Assembly (NCBI RefSeq): GCF_019428685.1
Contig: NZ_CP080095.1
Span: 1 to 64,000 of the forward strand
From: Paraburkholderia edwinii
GTDB lineage: Bacteria > Pseudomonadota > Gammaproteobacteria > Burkholderiales > Burkholderiaceae
Length of the DNA stretch: 64,000 nucleotides
Direction of reading: 5' to 3'
In this document: piece by piece, positions 47,370-56,202 of the stretch
Layout of the letters: each line of letters begins with the position of its first letter
How positions within the stretch are numbered: position 1 is the first letter of the stretch
Notes under the pieces: generated by a model
Told to the model about the DNA's origin: nothing
The model's input: the letters and a program-made list of their open reading frames with translations, nothing else
The model's database searches: none
Translations under genes and position numbers: made by a program

Positions 47370-50300
47370 ATGACCGCTCGTCTGCCTGATGAGGCGAATC
47401 CGGGGGCAAACCCCGACGTCACCGCGAATGGCACCTCGCACCGCGCCTCGGACGGCACGCCCGCGCTCGCCGACTACCGTCTTTCCGACAACCTGACCGC
47501 GACGCGTGGCCGCATCTTCCTGACCGGCACGCAGGCGCTGGTGCGCCTCGTGCTGATGCAGCGCGCGCTCGACCAGGCGCGTGGGCTCAACACGGCCGGC
47601 TTCGTCAGCGGCTATCGCGGCTCGCCGCTCGGCATGGTCGATCAGCAATTGTGGAAAGCCGGCAAGCTGCTCGCCGCGAACGATATCCGCTTCTTGCCCG
47701 CCATCAACGAAGAACTGGGCGGCACCGCGGTACTCGGTACGCAGCGCGCCGAGGCGGATCCTGAGCGGACCGTCGATGGCGTGTTCGCGATGTGGTACGG
47801 CAAAGGCCCCGGCGTCGACCGCGCCGGTGACGCGCTGAAGCACGGCAACGCGTATGGCTCGTCGCCGCACGGCGGCGTGCTCGTGGTTGCCGGCGACGAT
47901 CACGGCTGCGTGTCGTCGTCGATGCCGCATCAGAGTGACTTCGCGATGATGGCGTGGCATATGCCGGTCGTGAATCCGTCGAATATTGCCGACATGCTCG
48001 AGTTCGGCCTTTACGGCTGGGCGCTGTCGCGCTTCTCGGGCGCCTGGGTCGGCTTCAAGGCGATCTCGGAGACCGTCGAATCGGGCTCGACCGTCGACCT
48101 CGACGCGTTGCGCACCGACTGGACCGTCAGTGCCGACTTCGCGATGCGTGAAGGAATGCCGGGGGGAATGCCCGAAGGCGGTTTGCACAACCGCTGGCCC
48201 GATCTGCCGAGCCTCGCGATCGAGGCGCGCCTCGCCGCGAAGCTCGACGCCGTGCGGCACTTCGCGCGCATCAATAGCATCGACAAATGGATTGCGCCGA
48301 GCCCGCACGCGAACGTGGGCATTATCACGTGCGGCAAGGCGCACCTCGATCTGATGGAAGCGCTGCGCCGCCTCGATCTGACCGCCGCCGATCTCGATGC
48401 GGCCGGCGTGCGGATCTACAAGGTCGGTCTGTCGTTTCCTTTAGAGATGACGCGCATCGACGCTTTCGTCGGCGGCCTGACTGAAGTGCTCGTGATCGAA
48501 GAGAAAGGCCCGGTCGTCGAACAGCAGATCAAGGACTATCTGTACAACCGGCACAGCGGCGCGCGGCCGATCGTGGTCGGCAAGCATGCGGAAGACGGCA
48601 CGCCGCTGTTGTCGGCGCTCGGCGAATTGCGGCCGTCGCGCATCTTGCCGGTGTTCGCGAGCTGGCTCGCGCGCCATAAACCGGCGCTCGACAGACGCGA
48701 GCGCGTCGTCGATCTCGTCGCGCCGCAGATCCTCTCGAACGACGCCGACGCGGTGCGGCGCGTACCGTACTTCTGCTCGGGCTGCCCGCACAATACGTCG
48801 ACGAAGGTTCCCGAAGGCTCGATCGCGCAGGCCGGCATCGGCTGCCACTTTATGGCGTCGTGGATGGAGCGCGATACGACGGGGCTGATCCAGATGGGCG
48901 GCGAGGGCGTCGATTGGGCCGCGCACTCGATGTTCACGAAAACACGCCATGTGTTCCAGAACCTCGGCGACGGCACCTACTTTCACTCGGGCATTCTCGC
49001 GATCCGCCAGGCGGTCGCGGCGAAAGCAACGATCACCTACAAGATTCTCTATAACGACGCGGTCGCAATGACGGGCGGGCAACCCGTCGACGGCAGCATT
49101 TCGGTGCCGCAGATCGCGCGGCAAGTCGAAGCCGAAGGCGTATCGCACTTTGTTGTCGTAAGCGACGAGCCGGAGAAATACGACGGTCATCACGGGCTTT
49201 TCCCGAAGGGCACGACGTTCCATCACCGCAGCGAACTCGATGCCGTGCAACGGCAACTGCGCGACATCGACGGCGTGACCGTGCTGATCTACGACCAGAC
49301 CTGCGCCGCCGAAAAGCGCCGCCGCCGCAAGAAAGGCGAATTCCCCGATCCGGACAAGCGGCTCTTTATTAACGAAGCCGTCTGCGAGGGCTGCGGCGAT
49401 TGCGGCGTGCAGTCGAACTGCCTGTCGGTCGAACCGGTCGAGACGCCGCTTGGCCGCAAGCGCCGCATCGATCAGTCGTCGTGCAACAAGGACTATTCGT
49501 GCGTGAACGGCTTTTGTCCGAGCTTCGTCACGATCGAAGGCGCCGCGTTGAAGAAGGCCGCAGGTGTCGCGTTCGACGTCGATGCGCTTGCCGCGCGCGT
49601 CGATGCGCTGCCGCGTCCGGCCGCGAAGCTCGATGCGGCGCCCTACGACATCCTCGTGACGGGCGTCGGCGGCACCGGCGTCGTGACGGTTGGCGCGCTG
49701 ATCAGCATGGCCGCACATCTCGAAGGCAAGAGCGCGTCAGTGCTCGATTTCATGGGTTTTGCGCAAAAGGGCGGCTCGGTGCTGTCGTATGTGCGCTTTG
49801 CCGCGCGTGACGAATGGCTGAACCAGGTGCGCATCGATACGCAGCAGGCCGATGTGCTGCTGGCGTGCGATATGGTGGTCGGCGCAAGCGCTGAAGCGCT
49901 GCAGACGGTAAGGCATGGGCGCTCGCGCATCGTCGTCAATACCCATGCAATTCCGAATGCCGCGTTTGTGCGCAATCCCGATGCGAACCTGCATGCGAAC
50001 GCGTTGCTCGACAAGATGCGCCACGCGGCGGGCAGCGAACGGCTCGCGTCGTGCGACGCGCAGGCACTTGCGACGCGTTTTCTCGGCGACACGATCGGCG
50101 CGAATATTCTGATGCTGGGCTTTGCGTGGCAGCTGGGGCTTGTGCCGGTTTCGCTAGAGGCGATGATGCGGGCGATCGAGCTCAACAACGTCGCGGTGCC
50201 GATGAACCAGCTCGCGTTTTCGATCGGGCGGATGGCAGCAGGCGACGCGGCGGCGCTTGAGATGTTGTGGCAGCAACGGCATGCGGGGGCGGCGCTGCAG

Positions 50301-51197
50301 CGCTCTGGCGCTGCTGAAGCGCAGGCGGCCGATGGGCTGGATACGCTGGATGCGTTGATCGCGGATCGTGAAGCGCGGCTTGCTGCGTACGGAGGGCGCG
50401 GGTATGTGACGCGTTATCGCGCGCTGGTGGATGCGGTGCGGATTGCGGAAAAGCGCGCGTTCGGGGCATTGGACGCGGCGGGTGCATCGGGTGCGGCGGG
50501 TGCATCGGGTGCGTCGGGTGCGTCGGGTGCATCGGGTGACTCACGCGCGTCGAGCGAGCGCGTGAGCCGCGCAGTCGCCACCACGTTCTATCGCCTGCTG
50601 GCGGTGAAAGACGAATATGAAGTCGCGCGTCTCTACGCCGATCCGGCGTTCCGTGACGCACTCGAAGCGCAATTCGAAGGCGTCGCAGGCAAGGATTTTC
50701 GCGTGAAGTTCAACATGGCGCCGCCGGCGTTGTCGCGCGCGGCGCGCGGCAATGGTAGTGGCAACGGCGCCAGTGCGAGCCCGCCAACCACGCAGCCGCG
50801 CAAACAGACGTTCGGGCAATGGATGTGGCCCGTGCTGCGCGTGCTTGCGAAATGCCGCAGCCTGCGCGGCACGCCGCTCGATCCGTTCGGACGCACGGCC
50901 GAGCGCCGGATGGAACGGCAACTCGCCGACGACTATCAGGCGACGATCGAACGCGCGATGACGGTTCTCACCGTCGATAACGCGAGCGACATCGCGCAGC
51001 TGGCGGAACTGCATTCGCGTGTGCGCGGATATGGTCATGTGAAGCTGGCGAATCTCGTCGCGGTAAAGCGCGGCGAACGTGAACTCGCTGCGCGCGTCGG
51101 CGTTGAAGCTGCGACCGGCGCAGCGGTGCAACACGCGCTCGACGACGCGAAGGGCGCGGGAGCGTTGAAGGGAATTCCGGTGGTGGTGGCGAGGTGA
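47370..51197 (+). CDS. Fused indolepyruvate ferredoxin oxidoreductase
   Basis: A 1275-aa single-chain, TPP-dependent 2-oxoacid:ferredoxin oxidoreductase that decarboxylates aryl pyruvates (from Phe, Tyr, Trp) to aryl-acetyl-CoA. Order: pyrimidine-type domain (about 30-400, GFVSGYRGSPLGMVDQQ), TPP-binding part (about 440-620, GIGCHFMASWM and GGEGVDWAAHSMF), ferredoxin-like cysteines (about 668-715, CEGCGDCGVQSNC and CNKDYSCVNGFC), gamma domain (about 755-960, TGVGGTGVVTVGAL) and a C-terminal DUF6537-type region. The linker near 1035-1060 is a Gly-Ala-Ser repeat. GGAG lies 7 nt before the ATG. In aerobes this enzyme is used in aromatic amino-acid catabolism. Confidence 0.93.
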   Translation: MTARLPDEANPGANPDVTANGTSHRASDGTPALADYRLSDNLTATRGRIFLTGTQALVRLVLMQRALDQARGLNTAGFVSGYRGSPLGMVDQQLWKAGKLLAANDIRFLPAINEELGGTAVLGTQRAEADPERTVDGVFAMWYGKGPGVDRAGDALKHGNAYGSSPHGGVLVVAGDDHGCVSSSMPHQSDFAMMAWHMPVVNPSNIADMLEFGLYGWALSRFSGAWVGFKAISETVESGSTVDLDALRTDWTVSADFAMREGMPGGMPEGGLHNRWPDLPSLAIEARLAAKLDAVRHFARINSIDKWIAPSPHANVGIITCGKAHLDLMEALRRLDLTAADLDAAGVRIYKVGLSFPLEMTRIDAFVGGLTEVLVIEEKGPVVEQQIKDYLYNRHSGARPIVVGKHAEDGTPLLSALGELRPSRILPVFASWLARHKPALDRRERVVDLVAPQILSNDADAVRRVPYFCSGCPHNTSTKVPEGSIAQAGIGCHFMASWMERDTTGLIQMGGEGVDWAAHSMFTKTRHVFQNLGDGTYFHSGILAIRQAVAAKATITYKILYNDAVAMTGGQPVDGSISVPQIARQVEAEGVSHFVVVSDEPEKYDGHHGLFPKGTTFHHRSELDAVQRQLRDIDGVTVLIYDQTCAAEKRRRRKKGEFPDPDKRLFINEAVCEGCGDCGVQSNCLSVEPVETPLGRKRRIDQSSCNKDYSCVNGFCPSFVTIEGAALKKAAGVAFDVDALAARVDALPRPAAKLDAAPYDILVTGVGGTGVVTVGALISMAAHLEGKSASVLDFMGFAQKGGSVLSYVRFAARDEWLNQVRIDTQQADVLLACDMVVGASAEALQTVRHGRSRIVVNTHAIPNAAFVRNPDANLHANALLDKMRHAAGSERLASCDAQALATRFLGDTIGANILMLGFAWQLGLVPVSLEAMMRAIELNNVAVPMNQLAFSIGRMAAGDAAALEMLWQQRHAGAALQRSGAAEAQAADGLDTLDALIADREARLAAYGGRGYVTRYRALVDAVRIAEKRAFGALDAAGASGAAGASGASGASGASGDSRASSERVSRAVATTFYRLLAVKDEYEVARLYADPAFRDALEAQFEGVAGKDFRVKFNMAPPALSRAARGNGSGNGASASPPTTQPRKQTFGQWMWPVLRVLAKCRSLRGTPLDPFGRTAERRMERQLADDYQATIERAMTVLTVDNASDIAQLAELHSRVRGYGHVKLANLVAVKRGERELAARVGVEAATGAAVQHALDDAKGAGALKGIPVVVAR
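50481..50534. repeat. In-frame 9-bp repeat in the oxidoreductase linker
   Basis: Six consecutive 9-bp units of the form GGTGCATCG / GGTGCGTCG / GGTGCGGCG encode Gly-Ala-Ser or Gly-Ala-Ala triplets. The repeat joins the gamma domain to the C-terminal region. Confidence 0.88.
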
Positions 51198-51233
51198 GCG
51201 CACATCGCCAAACGCGCACGCTCGATAACGCGC

Positions 51234-51977
51234 TCAATCGCCGCCTGCGGCCGCCACATCGAGCAACGCTCTCGCGCGCGCGACTCGCTCGGCATCAATC
51301 GGCGCGAGCCCATTACCGCCCACCCGCACACCGCTACCAAAATGCACGGCACGCACGCCGGTCGCGGCGACAAAGCTCGCGAGCGCATCGACCGTAAGTC
51401 CCGCGCCCGCCAGTACCGTGCAATGTGAACCGCGCGCCTGCGCCACCAGCGCGCGAATCGTCGGTTCCGCCTGCAGCACCGATGGCGCACCGCCCGACGT
51501 CAACACGTTCTTCACCGAATCGAACCCGAGCAACACATCGAGAGCCTGCTGCAAATCACGCGCTTCATCAAACGCGCGATGAAACGTAATCGACACGCCA
51601 TCGGCCGCATCGACCGCACGCGCAAGCCCATCGCGATCGATCTCGCCCGTCGGCGTCAGCATACCGATCACGATGCCATTCGCACGCGCCGCAGCAATCG
51701 CGCGTACGTCACGCAGCATCACCGCGTAGTCGTCGGCATCGAACACAAAAGACCGGCTATGCGGCCGCACGATCACATTGACCGGAATGCGCACTGCATC
51801 GACCACCGCTTCGACCATGCCGATGCTCGGCGTCAGTCCGCCTTCGCCGAACGCCGTAATCAGTTCGAGCCGGTCGGCGCCGGCATCTTCGGCGGATTTC
51901 GCATCGGCCACCGTCGTGGCGATAACTTCGAGCAGGATGCGTTGCGCGGCGCGCGGCTCAGTACGGGAATCGGGCAT
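51234..51977 (-). CDS. cutC: CutC-family protein
   Basis: A 247-aa TIM-barrel protein of the CutC family, named for copper homeostasis though that role is disputed. Family marks are LLEVIATTVADAKSAEDAGADRLEL-type start (about 15-40), GLTPSIGMVEAVV, VIVRPHSRSFVFDADDYAVML, FHRAFDEARD and LTSGGAPS. It lies 42 bp downstream of an EAL gene in the same direction and converges on the indolepyruvate oxidoreductase gene. Confidence 0.92.
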   Translation of the reverse strand: MPDSRTEPRAAQRILLEVIATTVADAKSAEDAGADRLELITAFGEGGLTPSIGMVEAVVDAVRIPVNVIVRPHSRSFVFDADDYAVMLRDVRAIAAARANGIVIGMLTPTGEIDRDGLARAVDAADGVSITFHRAFDEARDLQQALDVLLGFDSVKNVLTSGGAPSVLQAEPTIRALVAQARGSHCTVLAGAGLTVDALASFVAATGVRAVHFGSGVRVGGNGLAPIDAERVARARALLDVAAAGGD

Positions 51978-52019
51978 GGCTCGGCTTTCGAAGATGTCGT
52001 CGTCAAGAACGACATGATC

Positions 52020-53297
52020 TCAGAACCGCTCGTCGTCTCGCCAGTCGATATCGCCGCACAGCACGCAGGTGCGGTCGGCGATCTGCGTCGCGACCGATAA
52101 GGTCACGCACGGAATCGCTTCGTTGATCGACAGATACGGCCGCGTCATATGCACGCGCCCCGGTTCATCGATCGCGGTGCGAAAGTACGGACGCCTGAGC
52201 CAGTTCGCACCCTGCGCGTCCGTAAGCGGCAGAAAGCGCGTCTCGTACGACGCGCGATCCGCGCGCAGCACGACGTTGCGCCCCGACTGCCGCCCTTTTG
52301 CATCGATCACGTAGCAGCGCGCCGCATCGTCGAGCGCGAGGAAGTTCCAGCACACTTCGTCAAGCGGCTCGCCGGCCGCGAGCCGTTCGGCCGCGCGCTC
52401 GAATGCGCGCAGATACGGCGCAAGCCGGTTCGCCGCTTGCCGCTCGCGCGCGTCGGCGAGCGTCTGGTGACGCTCGCTCAGTTCACCGATGCATGACGCC
52501 GCGTGCGTGCTATCGGCAATGCCGGGTGCCGGCCGCGCAAAAAAGAAGCCCTGCACGAAGTCGACATCGCATGAGAGCGCCATATGCGCTTCGTGCTCGG
52601 TCTCGACGCCTTCGATCAGCACGAGCTTGCCCGCTTCGTGTAGCAACGCGACGAGGCCGGGCAGGATCGCCGCGACATCGGCGCGATGCGCCGCCTGCGA
52701 CAGCATGATCCGGTCGAGCTTCACGATATCGGGATTCAGCTGCCAGATGCGCTCGATATTCGAATGACCGGCGCCGAAGTCGTCGAGCGCGATCAGAAAG
52801 CCGCGCTCGCGGAACTGACGTACCGCATCGGCAAGATGCTCGACGTCTTCGGCGCTTTGCTCGAGCACTTCGAGCACGATGCGCCGCGGCGACAGATCGA
52901 GCCGCCGCAGATTCGCGAGCAGCGACGCCGACTGATACGGGTCGGTCAATGCGCCGGGATGCACATTGAGAAACAGCCACTCGCGCTCGGCGCCGAGCAT
53001 GCGGAAGTTTTCCATATGCAGCACCTGCGCGAGCCGGTCGACGTGCAGCACGTCGCCGACACGCGCCGCTTCGCCAAATACGTCGACCGGCGAAACAGCA
53101 CGATCGAACGCATCGTGCGCACGCAGCAGGCCCTCATAGCCGACTGCGCGCATATGCGACAGACTGAAGATCGGCTGGAATACGCTCGTCAAGGTGAGGC
53201 CGCCGTGCTGCACCGAGAAGCGCTGCAGCCCCGAGGTCATGCTCAATTCGAAACCATGCGGCGCCGCGGCCGTTCTTTCCTGTTGCGCTGTGGTCAT
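52020..53297 (-). CDS. EAL-domain protein with C-terminal PDC/YkuI-like domain
   Basis: A 425-aa protein. EAL domain at about 28-265: SVFQPIFSLS, GYEGLLRA (EGL at 55-57), FLNVHPGAL, VLEVLEQ, ALDDFGAGHSN, VKLDRIML and LIEGVETEHE, with the catalytic residues apparently kept. The C-terminal part (about 290-425; YVIDAKGRQSG, RRPYFRTAIDEPGRVHMTRPYLS) resembles the extracytoplasmic-PAS-like domain seen behind EAL in YkuI. No membrane segment, so it is a soluble c-di-GMP phosphodiesterase candidate with a small-molecule sensor. RBS GAGAGGAAC before the ATG. Confidence 0.88.
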   Translation of the reverse strand: MTTAQQERTAAAPHGFELSMTSGLQRFSVQHGGLTLTSVFQPIFSLSHMRAVGYEGLLRAHDAFDRAVSPVDVFGEAARVGDVLHVDRLAQVLHMENFRMLGAEREWLFLNVHPGALTDPYQSASLLANLRRLDLSPRRIVLEVLEQSAEDVEHLADAVRQFRERGFLIALDDFGAGHSNIERIWQLNPDIVKLDRIMLSQAAHRADVAAILPGLVALLHEAGKLVLIEGVETEHEAHMALSCDVDFVQGFFFARPAPGIADSTHAASCIGELSERHQTLADARERQAANRLAPYLRAFERAAERLAAGEPLDEVCWNFLALDDAARCYVIDAKGRQSGRNVVLRADRASYETRFLPLTDAQGANWLRRPYFRTAIDEPGRVHMTRPYLSINEAIPCVTLSVATQIADRTCVLCGDIDWRDDERF

Positions 53298-53741
53298 GCG
53301 TTCCTCTCTCGCGAGAGCGAAGCCGCATCCAACCTGATGAATGCGATCCCGCGGGCCCCGTGTCTGAATGTGCGTGCGTCAACTGTGCAATAGCTGAAGC
53401 TCTTCAAGCAAGCTCCATGCGCACGGTAGCGCACCTTCGCGCGTGCTTCGTCGCGGCGCTTGCACCGCTCGCAAGGTTTGCGCGGTCGAACTGGGGCGCG
53501 ACGCACTGCGACGGTGCGTCGTATGCGTCGTGTGACGGTGAGTCGTCTGTAATCCGAGGAAAGGAGAGTGTCGCCGCCGGCATGCAAGGACGCGCTCTAC
53601 TTCAGCTTAGGCGCGCAATCGCAAGCGGCAACCAGGGTGAACGGAAGATCGACGTTCGACGCTCGACAAGGCAGGGCAGCGCCCGCAGGTTCGATGCGAG
53701 GCGCCCTCATGCGGAGCGCCTCAACGCGTGCTCCGGAAACC
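53298..53741. other. 444-bp gap, no gene recognised
   Basis: Should hold the leftward promoter of the EAL/cutC pair and the end of the permease transcript. GAAAGGAGAG before an ATG at 53580 looks like a rightward RBS, but its spacing is long and the product is unlike a protein. No RNA gene or terminator was convincing. Confidence 0.4.
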
Positions 53742-55046
53742 TCAGACCACGGATTCCTGCGCAGGCTTACGGCGCAACAGCGCATAGAGAATGATCGCGC
53801 CGAACGTCGCGGTACCGATGCCGCCAAGCCCGAACGCACCGATCTTCAACGAGAAGTCGCCGGCGCCCAGCACGAGCGTGACTGCGGCAACGATCAGATT
53901 ACGGTTGTCGGAGAAGTCGACCTTGTTGACGACCCAGATCCGCGCGCCGGTCACCGCAATCAGACCGAACACGACGATCGATACGCCACCGAGCACAGGC
54001 CCGGGAATCGTCTGAATCACTGCGCCAAATTTAGGAGAAAAGCCGAGGACCAACGCGATCACGGCGGCCATCACAAACACGAGCGTCGAGTAGATTTTCG
54101 TCACCGCCATCACGCCGATGTTCTCCGCATAAGTCGTCACGCCCGTGCCGCCCGCGAAACCGGACACCACCGTCGCAAATCCGTCGCCGATAAACGCGCG
54201 GCCGATGTAGCGGTCGAGGTTTTGTCCGGTCATCGCGGCCACTGCCTTGATATGGCCGAGGTTCTCCGCGACCAGAATGACCGCGACCGGCGCGAGCAGC
54301 GCCATCGCGTGCGCCTCGAACACGGGCGCCGCGAAGCGCGGCATGCCCCACCACGGCGCGTGCGCAACGATCGAAAAATCGATCGGCATGCCCATGCCCA
54401 TTCCGTTCGCGACGATTGCATAGATCGCGTAAGCGATCAGCAGGCCAACGAGAATCAAGAGCCGCTGCACCATGCCGTGCGCGAACACCGCGACTGCACC
54501 GACGCAAACGACGGTCACGAGCGCCATCCACGAATCGAAAGCGGACGAGCTGACGCCCTTCACGGCAATCGGCGCGAGATTCAGACCGATCACAGCCACG
54601 ATCGAACCGGTCACGACCGGCGGCATCAGCGTTTCGATCCAGGCGGTGCCGAGCGCCGCGACGACCGCGCCGATGATCATATAAACGATCCCGCACGCGA
54701 TAATCCCGCCGAGCGCAAGCGGCACGTTCAGATTCGGACCGTGCCCCGCATAGCCCGTCACCGCGATCACGAGCGCGATAAACGAGAAGCTCGACCCGAG
54801 ATAGCTGGGCACGCGGCCACCCGTGACGACGAAGAACCACAGCGTGCCGATGCCCGACATGAAAATGCACAGATTGGGATCGAAGCCCATCAAAAGCGGC
54901 GCGAGCACGGTCGAGCCGAACATCGCGACGACGTGCTGAATACCCATTGCGAACATCTGCGGCAATGGCAGCCGCTCGTCGGTCGCGATGATGCGGCCTT
55001 CGCTTCGTCGCTGAAGGCGCCAGCGGGGAAAGTAGGAATCGGCCAT
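53742..55046 (-). CDS. uraA: Uracil/xanthine permease (NCS2 family)
   Basis: A 434-aa NCS2 nucleobase:H+ symporter with about 14 helices. Marks: LPLPQMFAMGIQHVVAMFGSTVLAPLLMGFDP at the N-terminus, VTGSIVAVIGLNLAPIA (helix with substrate residues), LVAENLGHIKAVAAMTG and GGTGVTTYAENIGVMAVTK, the signature of uracil permeases of this family. GGAGAA lies 11 nt before the ATG at 55046. The leader has repeats (separate entry). The uracil substrate is inferred from the signature. The gene symbol follows family usage. Confidence 0.9.
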   Translation of the reverse strand: MADSYFPRWRLQRRSEGRIIATDERLPLPQMFAMGIQHVVAMFGSTVLAPLLMGFDPNLCIFMSGIGTLWFFVVTGGRVPSYLGSSFSFIALVIAVTGYAGHGPNLNVPLALGGIIACGIVYMIIGAVVAALGTAWIETLMPPVVTGSIVAVIGLNLAPIAVKGVSSSAFDSWMALVTVVCVGAVAVFAHGMVQRLLILVGLLIAYAIYAIVANGMGMGMPIDFSIVAHAPWWGMPRFAAPVFEAHAMALLAPVAVILVAENLGHIKAVAAMTGQNLDRYIGRAFIGDGFATVVSGFAGGTGVTTYAENIGVMAVTKIYSTLVFVMAAVIALVLGFSPKFGAVIQTIPGPVLGGVSIVVFGLIAVTGARIWVVNKVDFSDNRNLIVAAVTLVLGAGDFSLKIGAFGLGGIGTATFGAIILYALLRRKPAQESVV

Positions 55047-55091
55047 TGCGGGGGTTCTCCTCTGTACGGCGTGAACGTTGGTCTGGTTATG

Positions 55092-55144
55092 GATTGGCCA
55101 TGTGATTGGCCATGGGCGGGTTATGGCCGATGCATCGATCGGCC
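55092..55144 (-). promoter_or_regulatory. Permease leader: tandem GATTGGCCATG and an inverted repeat
   Basis: GATTGGCCATG occurs at 55092 and 55104, a 12-bp period with palindromic TGGCCA in each. Further upstream GGCCGAT / ATCGGCC (55125-55131 and 55138-55144, 6-nt loop) form a 7-bp dyad. They lie 46-98 bp before the uraA start on the leftward transcript. Confidence 0.5.
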
Positions 55145-55405
55145 GCATAGGATGGCTGATATGCGCCGCTGAGCTAGGCGCGAGTGTACGGAGAGGCAAT
55201 TCCGCTGACAAGGCAAGTAACCCCATCTTGCACGGGACCGGACTAAGCGCTAAGCCACGAAATTAAGCACTTGCCCGCTCAGCGTGCGACCGCAGCCCAG
55301 ATTCTTTGGGACTAGTCTGATTATCGACACGAAGGTGCACCCCTACACTGCTTTGGCTGCGCGACCCCATGAGTAGCGTAAGCGATGTTGTAACTCTCCG
55401 ACTTT

Positions 55406-55439
55406 CCGCTCGCGCTCCCCGGTGCGAGCGGTTTTTTTT
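55406..55439 (+). terminator. Strong rightward terminator without a known gene
   Basis: CCGCTCGC / GCGAGCGG form a perfect 8-bp stem with a 10-nt loop followed by eight T. It works only rightward; leftward it is followed by AAAGTCGG. The nearest rightward coding gene ends 4.2 kb upstream at 51197. Confidence 0.85.
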
Positions 55440-55465
55440 CGCCATCGCTTTCGTCACCGCTTTCG

Positions 55466-56122
55466 TCAAGTTACTTCGCAGAACGCAGCAGCGGCGAGCT
55501 TCGCCGCATGTTGGCGAACGTCGCCGGGCCAGCCGGCAATCTTTTGCTCGAAGCGCGCGCGGTCGTTTGCATAGAGCGCGCGCGTCGCCTCCTCGTAATC
55601 CGGCAAGTTGCCGGCCATCGCGGTCATGAAACGGTAAGCCGCCTCCTGCGCGAGTCGCACGCGTTCCTTGTCGCCGCCCACAAGACGCGCGGCGTCGACG
55701 AGTTTCCTGAGTACCACCGATGCGCCGCCCGGCTGCGCGTTCAGCCATTCCCAATGACGCGGCAACAACGTGACCTCGCGCGCCACCACGCCGAGTTTCG
55801 GCCGGCCGCGACCGCGCACCGCTGGCTCGCTGTCCTGGCCGGCAGCCGCGGCCGGTTCGGCGCCGCCGGCGCCGTCGTCCGCAAGCCGTGCAAGCACATC
55901 GTCGACGCTGCCGCGCAGGTCGAACTCGACCGGCCGGCTCGTCGCGTCGTCGAACACGAGAATCGGCTCGCCGTTCGGCTCACCGTTTGGCTGGCCGTCC
56001 GTCTCGCCGTTCGCGCGATCGTGCGCGCGCTTGACTGCGGCGGCAACGTCGCGCAATGGCCCGGACGCGATCCGCTTGACGCCTTCAAAGGCCGTGCAGG
56101 TTGGGGGAAGGTGAATGGTCAT
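55466..56122 (-). CDS. DUF2239-family protein
   Basis: A 218-aa protein of the DUF2239 group. The N-terminal part TCTAFEGVKRIASGPLRDVAAAVKRA and the stretch ILVFDDATSRPVEFDLRGSVDDVLARL, then RGRGRPKLGVVAREVTLLPRHWEWLNAQPGGASVVLRKLVD, are typical; the rest is helical (AAYRFMTAMAGNLPDYEEATRALYA). The RGRPKLGVVAREVTLLPRHW segment looks like a small AT-hook/ribbon-helix-helix-type DNA-binding part, so it may be a regulator; the function is unknown. A 12-bp repeat gives Asn-Gly-Glu-Pro units near residue 42. GGAGA lies 10 nt before the ATG. Confidence 0.82.
   Translation of the reverse strand: MTIHLPPTCTAFEGVKRIASGPLRDVAAAVKRAHDRANGETDGQPNGEPNGEPILVFDDATSRPVEFDLRGSVDDVLARLADDGAGGAEPAAAAGQDSEPAVRGRGRPKLGVVAREVTLLPRHWEWLNAQPGGASVVLRKLVDAARLVGGDKERVRLAQEAAYRFMTAMAGNLPDYEEATRALYANDRARFEQKIAGWPGDVRQHAAKLAAAAFCEVT
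55965..56012. repeat. In-frame 12-bp repeat in the DUF2239 gene
   Basis: Four imperfect 12-bp units (GGCTCGCCGTTC, GGCTCACCGTTT, GGCTGGCCGTCC, GTCTCGCCGTTC) lie head to tail and encode NGET, DGQP, NGEP and NGEP in coding order, between the two conserved parts of the N-terminal half. Confidence 0.85.
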
Positions 56123-56162
56123 CTCGAGCGTCTCCTCAAAAGAACGATAAGTCGCTCGAATT

Positions 56163-56202
56163 TTATCCGGGTATAAATTGAAAAGCAATATTACCCGGGT
56201 AA
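56163..56202. promoter_or_regulatory. Paired CCGGG-centred palindromes before DUF2239
   Basis: TTATCCGGGTATAA (56163-56176) and the perfect palindrome TTACCCGGGTAA (56191-56202) have centres 27 bp apart, with AT-rich DNA between them. They lie 41-80 bp upstream of the DUF2239 start; the second overlaps the stop codon of the large kinase gene. This looks like a dimeric regulator's double operator. Confidence 0.65.

Larger units (their letters stand above)
55047..55465. other. 419-bp gap: permease leader and orphan terminator
   Basis: The left part is the leftward permease leader with tandem and inverted repeats (55092-55144). The right part, about 55200-55405, has no recognised gene but ends in a strong rightward terminator, so a small RNA may be transcribed here. 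No tRNA found. Confidence 0.55.

Noticed and set aside
53568..55172. Long rightward open frame opposite the uracil permease
   Set aside because: Product is a His/Arg/Asp-rich shadow of a membrane protein gene; the permease signature on the minus strand is clear.
55047..55465. tRNA gene in the permease leader gap
   Set aside because: No cloverleaf, TTC arm or CCA-end pattern could be drawn.
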